From NCBI RefSeq assembly GCF_036199905.1, contig NZ_CP108109.1, positions 2,666,001-2,730,000 of the forward strand: a stretch of 64,000 nucleotides of DNA. The letters run 5' to 3'. Numbering within the stretch: the first letter of the stretch is position 1; every line of letters starts with the position of its first letter. Source of the DNA: Streptomyces sp. NBC_00223 (lineage in GTDB: Bacteria > Actinomycetota > Actinomycetes > Streptomycetales > Streptomycetaceae). Shown one piece after another: positions 52,967-61,980 of this stretch. A program made the translations under genes and the position numbers. The notes under the pieces were generated by a model that saw only the letters and a program-made list of their open reading frames with translations, did not search any database and was not told the DNA's origin.

Positions 52967-54187
52967 GTGTTCATCGGATGGGACTGGGCGAGCGAAACCC
53001 ATGACGTGACGGTCATGGACGAGTCCGGCAAACGCATCGACCGGTGGGAACTGGCCCACACCGAGGAGGGCTTCGCCAAGACCCTGGCACGGCTGCGTCA
53101 GCACGGCGCCCCGCAGAATCTGCCGGTCGCGATCGAGACCACCCGCGGCCTGGCCGTCGACCGGCTGCTGGCCGCGGGCCACCCGATCGTGCCGGTGCAC
53201 CCGAACGCCTTCCACGCCATGCGAGCGCGCTGGGGTGCTTCCAAGGCCAAGACCGACGCGGGCGACAGCATGAAACTCGCCGACTACCTGCGCACCGACG
53301 GCCACCTGCTGCCCCGCCTGGAACCCACCGAGCAGGCCACCCTCGACCTCCAGGCCCTCACCCGGACCCGTGCCGACCACATCGAGGCCAAGGTCGCCGC
53401 TGTCAACCAGCTCGCCGCGCTGCTGGACGAGCACTGGCCCGGCGGCAAGGCCGTCTTCGCCGAGCTGGACAGCGACATTGCCATCGCGTTCCTGGAGCGA
53501 TACCCCACCCCGGCCGCAGCGGCCAACCTCACTGCCGGACGACTCGAAGCCTGGTGCAAGCGCCACCACTACTCCGGCCGCAAGCCCGGCACGGTGCTGA
53601 TCGAACGGCTGCGTTCGGCCCCGAAGGCGGCCTCCCGCCTCAGCGAAGCCGTCGTCAGGCAGCTCGTGCGCGTCCAGGCCCAGCTCGTGCAGGGCATACG
53701 CATGACCATCCGTGCCCTGGACAAGGCCATCGCCGAGGCGGTCGAAACCCACCCCTACGCGCCGCTGTTCGCCACCATGCCGCGCATCGGCAAAGTCAAC
53801 CTCGGCCAGATCATCGGCGAGATCGGCCCGATCCTCGAACGCGCCCAGACCTGCGAGCAGCTCATCGCCGAGGCCGGTGTCGTCCCCGTCACCCGTGCCT
53901 CGGGCAAGTCCCGCACGGTCGCCTTCCGCTTCGCGACCAACCGCAGAGCCCGCGTCGCACTCACGACCTTCGCCGACAACAGCCGGCATGGCAGCCAGTG
54001 GGCCGCCAAGATCTACACCGACGCCCGGAACCGCAAGAAGCGACACCCCCACGCCGTCCGCATCCTCGCCCGATCCTGGCTCCGGGTGATATGGGCCTGC
54101 TGGCGCACCGGCACCTGCTACGACCCCGCCACCCACCAAGCCAACTACAAGATCAACACGGCCACCGACACGCCCCTGGCGGCATAG
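52967..54187 (+). CDS. IS110-family DEDD transposase
   Basis: A 406-residue transposase. The N-terminal RuvC-like domain has the DEDD tetrad: Asp6 (FIGWDWASETHD), Glu57 (VAIETTRG), Asp97 and Asp100 (KTDAGDSMKLADYL). The C-terminal Tnp_20 domain carries MPRIGKVNLGQIIGEIGPIL and the serine-containing GVVPVTRASGKSRTVAFR. The gene is full length, so the element may be active. GTG at 52967 follows CAGGAG; an in-frame GTG at 52934 is the alternative. Confidence 0.95.
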   Translation: MFIGWDWASETHDVTVMDESGKRIDRWELAHTEEGFAKTLARLRQHGAPQNLPVAIETTRGLAVDRLLAAGHPIVPVHPNAFHAMRARWGASKAKTDAGDSMKLADYLRTDGHLLPRLEPTEQATLDLQALTRTRADHIEAKVAAVNQLAALLDEHWPGGKAVFAELDSDIAIAFLERYPTPAAAANLTAGRLEAWCKRHHYSGRKPGTVLIERLRSAPKAASRLSEAVVRQLVRVQAQLVQGIRMTIRALDKAIAEAVETHPYAPLFATMPRIGKVNLGQIIGEIGPILERAQTCEQLIAEAGVVPVTRASGKSRTVAFRFATNRRARVALTTFADNSRHGSQWAAKIYTDARNRKKRHPHAVRILARSWLRVIWACWRTGTCYDPATHQANYKINTATDTPLAA

Positions 54188-54317
54188 AGGTTGACTCAGG
54201 AAACTCACGCGTGAACTCCTCTGAACAGGTGCGGGGTTGGAGGGGCACCCTGCCCAACGGCCCCGGGCCCGTCGAGGCAACGGTCCCGTCCGGGCGACAA
54301 TCCCGCGGCGGCGACCG

Positions 54318-55271
54318 CTACTTCGCGCCGTACATCCGCGCGATCACGTCCTCGATCGCGGGCTCGCGCACCGAGAGGTCGACCAGCGGGTAGCGGGCGG
54401 CGACCGAGGCGACCAGGGGCGCGGCGCTCGCGGCCGAGGGGAAGGCCAGCCACTGCCGGGGGCCCTCGACACGTACGGTCCTGGCGCCCGGGACCTCCAC
54501 CGACGGGAGTTCGTGCGCGAAGTCGACGACCAGCGTGCGTTCGCTCTCGCCCACCTCGTGCAGACCCGCCAGATCGCCGTCGTACATCAGCCTGCCGTGG
54601 TCGATGACCATGACCCGGCGGCACAGCGTCTCGATGTCCGTGAGGTCGTGCGTGGTGAGCAGCACGGTGGTGCCGCGCTCGGCGTTGTAGTCGCGCAGGA
54701 AGTCCCGGACCCGGGTCTTGCTGATCACGTCGAGACCGATGGTCGGCTCGTCCAGGTACAGCACCTCGGGGTCGTGCAGCAGCGCGGCCGCGATGTCGCC
54801 GCGCATCCGCTGGCCGAGCGAGAGTTGCCGTACCGGGACGTCCAACAGCGGCCCGAGGTCGAGCAGTTCGACGCACTCGTCGAGGTTGCGGGCGTAACGG
54901 GCCTCCTCGATCCGGTACATGCGGCGGACGAGCTGGTACGAGTCGCGCAGCGGCAGGTCCCACCAGAGAGTCGTGCGCTGGCCGAAGACGACGCCGATTC
55001 TGCGGGCCAGCCGGGCCCGCTCCCGGGTCGGGTCGATGCCGCAGACCCGGATCCGGCCGCCGCTGGGGTTGAGGATGCCGGTGAGCATCTTGATCGTGGT
55101 GGACTTGCCCGCGCCGTTCGGCCCGATGTAGCCGACGATCTCGCCGCGCGGCACGGTGAAGGAGATGCCGTCCACCGCCCGCACCTGGTGGCGCTCGCGG
55201 CGCAGCACCCCGGCCTTGCGGCGGACGTCGAAGACCTTCTCGACACCGTCGAGTGCGATGATCGGCTCCAC
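54318..55271 (-). CDS. ABC-2-type exporter ATP-binding protein
   Basis: A 317-residue ATPase. Walker A GPNGAGKSTT (50-58), Q-loop VVFGQRTTLWWDLP, signature LSLGQ (150-154), Walker B VLYLDEPTIGLD (172-176 core), and switch His in TTHDLTDIE are all present. The C-terminal 85 residues form the regulatory extension of this subfamily. GTG at 55271 follows GGGAGG. It is the fourth gene of a minus-strand group with two permeases and a lipoprotein; the exported substrate is unknown. Confidence 0.93.
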   Translation of the reverse strand: MEPIIALDGVEKVFDVRRKAGVLRRERHQVRAVDGISFTVPRGEIVGYIGPNGAGKSTTIKMLTGILNPSGGRIRVCGIDPTRERARLARRIGVVFGQRTTLWWDLPLRDSYQLVRRMYRIEEARYARNLDECVELLDLGPLLDVPVRQLSLGQRMRGDIAAALLHDPEVLYLDEPTIGLDVISKTRVRDFLRDYNAERGTTVLLTTHDLTDIETLCRRVMVIDHGRLMYDGDLAGLHEVGESERTLVVDFAHELPSVEVPGARTVRVEGPRQWLAFPSAASAAPLVASVAARYPLVDLSVREPAIEDVIARMYGAK

Positions 55272-55431
55272 GTCGGCCCTCCCGGCCCCGGTTGCGTGCT
55301 GTGGGCGTCCCCGCCCCGGAAACGGGACCGCGCCGCGTACGAGGATCGCACCGATGCCCGTACGGCACACCCGCTTTTCCACCGGCCCGCACGGAGTTCC
55401 GCCCGCGCGGGTGACGGCGGGGAGACCGGCC

Positions 55432-55998
55432 TCAGTGGCCGCCGCTGGGACGGTCGCACGCGGCGTGGTCGGGGTAGCCGGAGAAGGCGTCCGCCTTGGT
55501 GGTGGCGCGGTCCAACGTGCCCTCCAGGCACAGCGGATAGGTGTCGATGGCGAAGCCGACCCCGGTGGGACCGTTCTGGTACGCGCGCACCACCCCCTCG
55601 GGGTAGCCGAGGCCGATGAGGGCGCCGCGGGTGTTCTCCGGGTCGAAGTCGCCGCGCTCACGCAGGGGTTCGAGCGCGTCCTCGATCCGCCCGACGGCCG
55701 CGATCCCGTCGCAGCGGACCTGGCCGTGCGGCGGGAAGGGGACCATGAAGCCGTGGTTCTCGGCGTAGTGGTCGGTGGGCGGTACGGACGGGTCCCCGGT
55801 GTCCGCGCTCGCCGGTGGCGCCGGAGTGGCGGTCTCGCCGGGGCACGGGAAGTCCAGCGGCGTGGTCGGCGTCACCGCCGCGGCCCGCGAGGGCCTGACG
55901 GCCCCGGTGTCGTCCCCCGGCCGCTCGGTTCCGCACCCCGCCGCGAGCACGGTCACCGCCGCCACCGCCGCCAGGCGTATCGCCTTGATCGTCGTCAT
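55432..55998 (-). CDS. Lipoprotein of unknown function
   Basis: A 188-residue lipoprotein. Signal peptide with lipobox LAAG-Cys22 (AVAAVTVLAAGC). The mature protein has a short Thr/Pro linker, then a conserved domain (HYAENHGFMVPFPPHGQVRC, RIEDALEPLRERGDFDPENT, YPEGVVRAYQNGPTGVGFAI) with four cysteines. AAGGA precedes the ATG at 55998. It lies between permease and ATPase genes of the exporter on the same strand, so it may be an extracytoplasmic partner. Confidence 0.82.
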   Translation of the reverse strand: MTTIKAIRLAAVAAVTVLAAGCGTERPGDDTGAVRPSRAAAVTPTTPLDFPCPGETATPAPPASADTGDPSVPPTDHYAENHGFMVPFPPHGQVRCDGIAAVGRIEDALEPLRERGDFDPENTRGALIGLGYPEGVVRAYQNGPTGVGFAIDTYPLCLEGTLDRATTKADAFSGYPDHAACDRPSGGH

Positions 55999-56130
55999 CC
56001 CCCGATCCTTCCCCGCCCCTCCGACAGCCGTCATGAGTCCGCCTGCTCAAGTCCTCCCGCCGCGATGGCCGGGCGGCCGCCGGCGCCGGGCCGAGAAAGC
56101 CGGGAAAGCCGGGAAAGCCGGGAAAGGGGG

Positions 56131-57006
56131 TCAGCTGCCGGTGCTGCGGTAGGTGCGGAGGCCCGCGCGCCAGGCCAGGCCGGCGAGGGCGCAGCAGAGC
56201 GCGGCAACCAGCGGGGAGGCGAAGTCCACCCACCCGGGCAGGCCCAGCGGGTCGGGCTCGCCGAGGATGCGCAGGGCCGGCAGCCAGTTGACGAAGGCGA
56301 GCGGCACCATGAAGGTCACCCCCCGGACCAGCTCGCGGGAGAAGATGCCCGGCGGGTACTGGAGCATCGTGTTGCCGCCGTACGTCACCGAGTTCTGCAC
56401 CTCGGAGGCGTCACCGGCCAGGAACTGGAAGGCCGCCCCGCACACGAAGACCGCGCAGAACAGCGCCGCGCCCGACCCCAGCATCATCGGCACCATCAGC
56501 ACCTTGACCGGTGTCCAGTCCACGTCCACCCGCGTCAGCGCCCAGCCGAACACCAGCAGCCCCTGGGTGATCCGGCCGAGCCGGCGCAGCGCGAACCGGT
56601 CCGCGGCCACCTGCGCGAGCACCGGCACCGGCCGCAGCAGCAGGACGTCGAGCGTGCCGTCGCGCACCCGCCGCCCGAGCCGGTCCATCGACCCCATCAG
56701 CAGATCGGCGACCCCGAAGGCCGTGCTGGTCGAGCCGTAGAGGAACGCCACCTCGGGCAGTGTGAAGCCGCCCAGCACCGTGATGTGCGAGAACATCAGC
56801 ACGATCGTGACGAAGTCCAGCCCGGTCGCCGCGAAGTTGCCGAGCGCGGTGAGCAGGAAGGACGTGCGGTAGGCCATCGTGGACCGCACCCACATGCCGG
56901 TGATCAGCAGATACGTCCGTACCGCCTCGGCCGCGCGGGACCGCTCCGGCGCCCGGTCCGTGACGGTGACCGTCACGTCCGGGACTTCGAGCCCTGCCTC
57001 AGCCAC
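56131..57006 (-). CDS. ABC-2-type exporter permease (B)
   Basis: A 291-residue membrane protein of the ABC2_membrane_6 family with six predicted helices (YRTSFLLTALGNFAATGLDF, FVTIVLMFSHITVLGGFTL, VPMMLGSGAALFCAVFVCG, and others). The motif RRVRDGTLDVLLLRPVPVLA matches the conserved cytoplasmic loop RxGxxDxxLxRP. Its start overlaps the stop of permease A by 8 bp. Probably forms a heterodimeric channel driven by the ATPase at 54318. Confidence 0.88.
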   Translation of the reverse strand: MAEAGLEVPDVTVTVTDRAPERSRAAEAVRTYLLITGMWVRSTMAYRTSFLLTALGNFAATGLDFVTIVLMFSHITVLGGFTLPEVAFLYGSTSTAFGVADLLMGSMDRLGRRVRDGTLDVLLLRPVPVLAQVAADRFALRRLGRITQGLLVFGWALTRVDVDWTPVKVLMVPMMLGSGAALFCAVFVCGAAFQFLAGDASEVQNSVTYGGNTMLQYPPGIFSRELVRGVTFMVPLAFVNWLPALRILGEPDPLGLPGWVDFASPLVAALCCALAGLAWRAGLRTYRSTGS

Positions 57007-57916
57007 CCTGGACCACCACCCTGCGGGTCGCCATCGCCTGGAGCGCCCGGCCCGCGCCGAGCAGCAGCGCCGCCCAGCCCGCCTGGAACGCCAGCGCCAG
57101 CAGCGCGTCGCTCCCCCGGTGCCGACCGAGCATCACGTCGGCGGGCACCTGGAGCATCGCCGCCCACGGCAGCGCCCGCGCCAGTTCGCCCAGCCAGCCG
57201 GGGAAGACGGTCAGCGGCAGCAGCATCCCGGAGAAGAACAGCCCGGCCAGCCAGACCACCTGGCTCACCCCGGCGCCGTCCAGCAGCCAGAAGGCGCTGA
57301 GCGCCACCAGGAAGCGGACCGCGAAGCTCACCATCACCCCCAGCGCCACCGACACCAGGAACAGCGCCCAGGTCAGCGCGTCCGACGGCAGGGCGATGGT
57401 GAAGACCAGCGCCCCGAAGACCATCGGCGCCACCCCGCGCCCGAGCAGATGGAAGCCGGCCCGGCCCAGGTCCGACGACAGCCACCAGCCCTGGAGGTCG
57501 GCCGGCCGGTAGAGGTCCACCGCGATGTCGCCGGACCTGATCCGTTCCATCAGCTCGTCCTCGAAGCCGCCGCCCATCAGTGCCAGCGGCGCCAGCAGCG
57601 CCTGCCCGATCCAGACGTACGTCAGCGCCTGCGGCTCCGTGTAGCCGCCGAGGTGCGGGCGCTGGTCCCACAGGGCGATGTAGCTGTACGTGATGATGAA
57701 GCCGAAGACGGTGTTGGTGACGACCCCCGCGGCGGTCGCCGTGCGGTAGGTCGCGTACCGGCGGAAGCCGCGCACCACGACAGCCGCGTAGAAGCCCCCG
57801 GACCACCCGTCTGACCCGTCGGACCCGCCGAATCTCTTGTCGGGCCGGGCCACCGGCACCGCGCCCGGCCCCTCGCCGGCCTCACCTCCAGGCGAGTCGT
57901 CCAGGACCCCGCTCAT
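56999..57916 (-). CDS. ABC-2-type exporter permease (A)
   Basis: A 305-residue paralogue of permease B. It shows ATYRTATAAGVVTNTVFGFI, the loop ERIRSGDIAVDLYRPADLQG, and four or more further helices (ALFLVSVALGVMVSFAVRF, VVWLAGLFFSGMLLPLTVF). The N-terminal 40 residues are Gly/Asp rich. ATG at 57916 is chosen as the first start that keeps this extension short; the exact start is uncertain. First gene of the exporter group. Confidence 0.87.
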   Translation of the reverse strand: MSGVLDDSPGGEAGEGPGAVPVARPDKRFGGSDGSDGWSGGFYAAVVVRGFRRYATYRTATAAGVVTNTVFGFIITYSYIALWDQRPHLGGYTEPQALTYVWIGQALLAPLALMGGGFEDELMERIRSGDIAVDLYRPADLQGWWLSSDLGRAGFHLLGRGVAPMVFGALVFTIALPSDALTWALFLVSVALGVMVSFAVRFLVALSAFWLLDGAGVSQVVWLAGLFFSGMLLPLTVFPGWLGELARALPWAAMLQVPADVMLGRHRGSDALLALAFQAGWAALLLGAGRALQAMATRRVVVQGG

Positions 57917-58138
57917 CCCTGTGAACCCCCTCACATCGCCCGGCACACGAGCCGCAGAGCCTAAACCCCCACCGGCCCCGCCCGCCAACGGATTTCCTGG
58001 CCCGATCGGGTGAGCGGGTCCGCCGTACGGCCTGTCACAGCCCTGTCACGGATGCGTGCCGCCGATCCGCGATGGGCAGATGATGCGACAGTGTGGAAGG
58101 AGGAGGGCTACGTGGGTGTACGGGAGCGTACGTAACGA

Positions 58139-58167
58139 TTGGTCCACCATGTTCCGCCGCGGACCAA
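58139..58167. promoter_or_regulatory. 7-bp inverted repeat upstream of the PBP gene
   Basis: TTGGTCC (58139-58145) and GGACCAA (58161-58167) are perfect inverted arms, 15 nt apart, in the leader of the penicillin-binding-protein gene. It could be an operator or a leader hairpin; nothing further supports either. Confidence 0.35.
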
Positions 58168-58198
58168 CCCCGGCGGCGGCCGAGGAGTCCCCAGAGAC

Positions 58199-60544
58199 AT
58201 GAGTGACCACGCGAACCGGACGAGTGCGAACGGCGGCTACGCCACCTGGGGCCCACGCCCGATGCTCACCGACCGTCGCGGCCGCCCCCACCGGACCGGC
58301 CTGCGGCGGCTGCTGCCCACCTGGCGGATGGCGACCGGTGGCATCCTCGGCTTCCTCCTGCTGGTGATCGGCGCCTTCTTCGTCGGCTACGCCATGGTCT
58401 CCATCCCCGACGCGAACGCGGCCGCCGTCGCCCAGAACAATGTCTACCTCTACGCCGACGGCAAGACCGAGATCGCCCGCGACGGCGCCGTCAACCGGCA
58501 GAACGTGCCGCTGAGCGAGGTCTCGGAGAAGGCCAGGTACGCGGTGCTCTCCGCGGAGGACCGCAACTTCTACCACGAGTCCGCGGTCAGCCCGAAGGCG
58601 ATGGTCCGCGCCGCCTGGAACACCGCCACCGGCAAGGGCCGCCAGTCCGGCTCGACGATCACCCAGCAGTACGTGAAGAACTACTACCTGAACCAGAACC
58701 AGACCGCGACGCGGAAGGTCAAGGAGTTCTTCATCTCGATCAAGCTGGACCGCAACCAGTCCAAGGACGACATCCTCGAGGGCTACCTCAACACCAGCTA
58801 CTACGGCCGCAACGCGTACGGCATCCAGGCCGCCGCCCAGGCGTACTTCGGCACGGACGCCGCCGACCTGAACACCGCGCAGGGCGCCTACCTCGCCACG
58901 CTGCTCAACGCCCCCAGCGAGTACGACCTGTCCGCCCACCCGGAGAACGCGCACGCCGCCGAGGCCCGCTGGAACTACGTCCTGGACGGCATGGTCAAGG
59001 AGGGCTGGCTCAGCGCCTCCGAGCGCAAGGCCACGGCCTTCCCGAAGATCGACAAGCCCAAGCCCTCCGCCAGCAAGGCGGGCCAGCGCGGCTACATCGT
59101 CGAGGCCGTCAACCGCTATCTCGCCGATCATCACATCGTCGACGCCGACACCCTGCGCCGCGGCGGCTTCCGGATCGTCACCACGATCCAGAAGCCCAAG
59201 GAGGACGCCTTCGTCCAGGCCGCGCAGAAGAACGTGTACGACAAGCTCGGGCACACCAAGGCCGACAGCTACGTCCGGGCCGGCGGCGTCTCCATCGACC
59301 CGGCGACCGGCGACGTCGTCGCGCTCTACGGCGGCGTCGACTACACCAAGCAGTACGTGAGCAGCGCCACCAACGGCACCTACCAGCCCGGGTCGACCTT
59401 CAAGCCCGTGCTGTTCACGGCGGCAGTGCAGCACGGCTCGCAGACCGAGGACGGCGAGCCGATCACCCCGAACACCGTCTACGACGGCACCAACAAGCGC
59501 CCGGTGCAGGGCTCCGACGGCCCGGTCGGCTACGCGCCCTCGAACGAGGACGACGTCTCGTACGGCCCGATCACCGTCACCCGCGCGATGGACAAGTCGG
59601 TCAACGCGGTCTTCGCGCAGATGGCACAGGACGTCGGCACGTCCAGGGTCATAGACACCGCGCACGACCTGGGCATGCCCGCCTCGGTCGACATCCCCAA
59701 GACCCCGGCGATGGCGCTCGGCGCCTTCGGCCGGCCCAGCGCCAGCCCGCTGGACATGGCCCAGGTGTACGCGACGCTCGCCAACCACGGCAAGGAGATC
59801 CCGTACTCGCTGGTGCTCGGCGTCAGCAAGGACGGCCACGACCTGGGGCTGCCGGCCCGCCACGCGACGCAGTCCGTGCCGCGGTCGGCCGCCGACACCA
59901 CGACCTCCGTGCTGCGCAGCGTGGTCGACAGCCCCGGCGGGACCGCGGCCGTCGCCCAGAACTCCGGCTGGCCGTCGGCGGCCAAGACCGGCACGGCCGA
60001 GGACGACAAGGCCGCGTGGTTCGCCGGTTACACGCCCAAGCTGGCCACCGTCGTCGCGGTGCTCGGCATGGACCCGGACACCGGGGCGCAGAAGTCGCTC
60101 AGCGGCTCCATGGGCCTGCCGCGGATCAACGGCGGCGGCGCGCCCGGCGACATCTGGTCCGCGTACACCTCGGCCGCGCTCGCCGACACGCCGGTGACCG
60201 GCTTCCATCTGAACCTCCAGGACGGGGCCGACACCACCTCGTCGGCGGGCGACGAGCCGACCGACACGCCGAGCTCACAGCCGGCGACCGACGAGCCGTC
60301 CACCACCACCGCGCCGCCGTCCACCGGCACGACGCCGGCGACGACCCCGCCCCCGGCCACCACCACCGCGCCGCCACCGCCGCCGCCGACCGAGACCGCG
60401 CCGGGCGGCGGGGAACAGCAGCCGCCGCCGACCGGTGGGGCGGGGCCGATCGGCGGGCCGACGGGGGCGCCGGACGCGGAAGACCAGGACGACACGCACT
60501 CCCATGAGGGGCGCGGCGGGCAGGTCCGTCCGGACACAGGGTGA
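58199..60544 (+). CDS. Class A penicillin-binding protein
   Basis: A 781-residue bifunctional peptidoglycan synthase. A basic cytoplasmic tail (1-45) and one membrane helix (GGILGFLLLVIGAFFVGYAM) precede the GT51 glycosyltransferase, with catalytic Glu120 (SAEDRNFYHE) and GSTITQQYVKNYYL. The transpeptidase has the SxxK motif Ser399-Lys402 (GSTFKP), SVN (467-469) and KTGT (596-599). The C-terminal 110 residues are Thr/Pro rich and extracellular. GAGGAG precedes the ATG at 58199. It acts at the outer face of the membrane in cell wall growth. Confidence 0.95.
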   Translation: MSDHANRTSANGGYATWGPRPMLTDRRGRPHRTGLRRLLPTWRMATGGILGFLLLVIGAFFVGYAMVSIPDANAAAVAQNNVYLYADGKTEIARDGAVNRQNVPLSEVSEKARYAVLSAEDRNFYHESAVSPKAMVRAAWNTATGKGRQSGSTITQQYVKNYYLNQNQTATRKVKEFFISIKLDRNQSKDDILEGYLNTSYYGRNAYGIQAAAQAYFGTDAADLNTAQGAYLATLLNAPSEYDLSAHPENAHAAEARWNYVLDGMVKEGWLSASERKATAFPKIDKPKPSASKAGQRGYIVEAVNRYLADHHIVDADTLRRGGFRIVTTIQKPKEDAFVQAAQKNVYDKLGHTKADSYVRAGGVSIDPATGDVVALYGGVDYTKQYVSSATNGTYQPGSTFKPVLFTAAVQHGSQTEDGEPITPNTVYDGTNKRPVQGSDGPVGYAPSNEDDVSYGPITVTRAMDKSVNAVFAQMAQDVGTSRVIDTAHDLGMPASVDIPKTPAMALGAFGRPSASPLDMAQVYATLANHGKEIPYSLVLGVSKDGHDLGLPARHATQSVPRSAADTTTSVLRSVVDSPGGTAAVAQNSGWPSAAKTGTAEDDKAAWFAGYTPKLATVVAVLGMDPDTGAQKSLSGSMGLPRINGGGAPGDIWSAYTSAALADTPVTGFHLNLQDGADTTSSAGDEPTDTPSSQPATDEPSTTTAPPSTGTTPATTPPPATTTAPPPPPPTETAPGGGEQQPPPTGGAGPIGGPTGAPDAEDQDDTHSHEGRGGQVRPDTG

Positions 60545-60598
60545 GCGCGGGGGCGGTTCGGCCGCGGGCCGCCCCTACGCCCTCGGGGAGCCGGGGGC

Positions 60599-60946
60599 CT
60601 ACAGATACAGCCCCGTGGAGTCGTCCGTGCCCTGGAGCCGCTCGGCGGCCACGGCGTGCAGATCGCGCTCGCGCATCAGCACGTACGCCACGCCCCGCAC
60701 CTCGACCTCGGCCCGGTCCTCCGGGTCGTAGAGCACCCGGTCGCCGACCTCCACGGTCCGTACGTTCTGGCCCGCCGCGACGACCTCCGCCCAGGCCAGC
60801 CTGCGGCCGACGGCCGCGGTCGCCGGGATCAGGATGCCGCCGCCGCTGCGGCGCTCGCCCTCCGCGGTGTCCTGCCGTACGAGGACACGGTCGTGCAGCA
60901 TACGGATGGGCAGCTTGTCGTGCTCACTGTTCGAACTCACGGCCAC
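60599..60946 (-). CDS. GroES (Cpn10)-like protein
   Basis: A 115-residue co-chaperonin-fold protein: PIRMLHDRVLVRQDTAEGER, SGGGILIPATAAVG, VAAGQNVRTVEVGDRVLYDP. It is longer than canonical GroES at both ends and its mobile loop (EGERRSGGGILIPA) is retained. No groEL gene is adjacent, so it is probably a stand-alone paralogue. GTG at 60946; GTG at 60940 is also possible. It is followed upstream on the same strand by the DUF3618 gene, whose stop is 5 bp away. Confidence 0.88.
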   Translation of the reverse strand: MAVSSNSEHDKLPIRMLHDRVLVRQDTAEGERRSGGGILIPATAAVGRRLAWAEVVAAGQNVRTVEVGDRVLYDPEDRAEVEVRGVAYVLMRERDLHAVAAERLQGTDDSTGLYL

Positions 60947-60950
60947 GACG

Positions 60951-61277
60951 TTACCGGCGGCGGCGCCGTACCGTCAGACCGGCCGCCAACGCCACGAGCG
61001 CCGCACCGGCCACCGCGGCCGGCACGATCCGCTCGGGGCGCGGCGCGCCGTCGTCCGTCACGAAGTGCGCCCTGGCCCGGCCGATCGCGCGGTTCGCCGC
61101 GACATACGCCTGGCCGACGCTGCGGTCGAGCGCGGAGACGGCCTTCGCCTTGGTGTCCCGCGCGATCGTGACGGGGTGCACCCGTACCGCGATCTCGTCG
61201 AGCGTGTCCGCGAGGTCCTGCCGTCTGCGGGAAATCTCCGCCTCGATCTGAGCGGGCGTCCTGGCACCTTCCGACAC
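60951..61277 (-). CDS. DUF3618 membrane protein
   Basis: A 108-residue DUF3618 protein: RTPAQIEAEISRRRQDLADT and LDEIAVRVHPVTIARDTKAK are the family signature, followed by an amphipathic helix and a C-terminal membrane helix (VPAAVAGAALVALAAGLTV) ending in RRRRR. GGAGG with 7-nt spacing supports the GTG at 61277. It is 5 bp upstream of the GroES-like gene and divergent from the peroxiredoxin gene. Function unknown. Confidence 0.87.
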   Translation of the reverse strand: MSEGARTPAQIEAEISRRRQDLADTLDEIAVRVHPVTIARDTKAKAVSALDRSVGQAYVAANRAIGRARAHFVTDDGAPRPERIVPAAVAGAALVALAAGLTVRRRRR

Positions 61278-61380
61278 CGCACTGCCTCCATCGCCTGATT
61301 CGGTAGCGTTCGGACAGTCTGTCAGTACGACGCGGCGCGCGCCTCGTCGGCACCCCCGTTTGCCTGAGGAGCTTTTCCCC

Positions 61381-61848
61381 ATGTCCGACCGTCTCGCCCC
61401 CGGCGACACCGCACCCGCCTTCACCCTCCCGGACGCGGACGGCAAGCCCGTCTCCCTCGCCGACCACCTCGGCCGCAAGGTGATCGTCTACTTCTACCCG
61501 GCCGCCCTGACCCCCGGCTGCACCAAGCAGGCGTGCGACTTCACCGACAACCTCGACGTGCTGGCCACCGCCGGGTACGACGTGCTGGGCGTCTCGCCGG
61601 ACAAGCCGGAGAAGCTGGCGAAGTTCCGCGAGCAGGAGTCCCTGAAGGTCACGCTGCTCGCCGACCCGGACAAGGCCACGCTGACCGCCTACGGCGCGTA
61701 CGGGGAGAAGGTGAACTACGGCCGGACGGTGATGGGTGTGATCCGCTCCACCTTCGTCGTGGACGAGGCCGGAAAGATCGCCCACGCCTTCTACAACGTC
61801 AAGGCCACGGGCCACGTCGCCAAACTCCTCCGCGACCTCAAAATCTGA
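61381..61848 (+). CDS. bcp: Thioredoxin-dependent peroxiredoxin (BCP type)
   Basis: A 155-residue peroxiredoxin Q/BCP. The peroxidatic Cys47 and resolving Cys52 are in FYPAALTPGCTKQACDF, the standard five-residue spacing. Thioredoxin fold strands (GRKVIVYFYPAA, GYDVLGVSPDKPEKLAKFRE) are clear. It reduces hydroperoxides in the cytoplasm. ATG at 61381 with GAGGAGC upstream; monocistronic. Confidence 0.95.
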   Translation: MSDRLAPGDTAPAFTLPDADGKPVSLADHLGRKVIVYFYPAALTPGCTKQACDFTDNLDVLATAGYDVLGVSPDKPEKLAKFREQESLKVTLLADPDKATLTAYGAYGEKVNYGRTVMGVIRSTFVVDEAGKIAHAFYNVKATGHVAKLLRDLKI

Positions 61849-61980
61849 CCCTGCCTCACGAACGGCCCGCCCGCCCTCCGCCCGGCCGGGCCGTTCCCGC
61901 CCCCGACGTGACTCCGCCCCGCCTCCTTCGTTACTCCGTACGAGGGCCCGAACGAGCGCCCGGATCGGAGGAGAGGGAAC

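Larger units (their letters stand above)
52730..54230 (+). mobile_element. IS110-family insertion sequence (approximate ends)
   Basis: Built from the transposase at 52967-54187 and its left non-coding region. IS110 elements lack obvious terminal inverted repeats, so the ends given are estimates: the left end lies between the GNAT start and 52800, the right end shortly after the transposase stop. No second copy is in the window. Confidence 0.75.
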
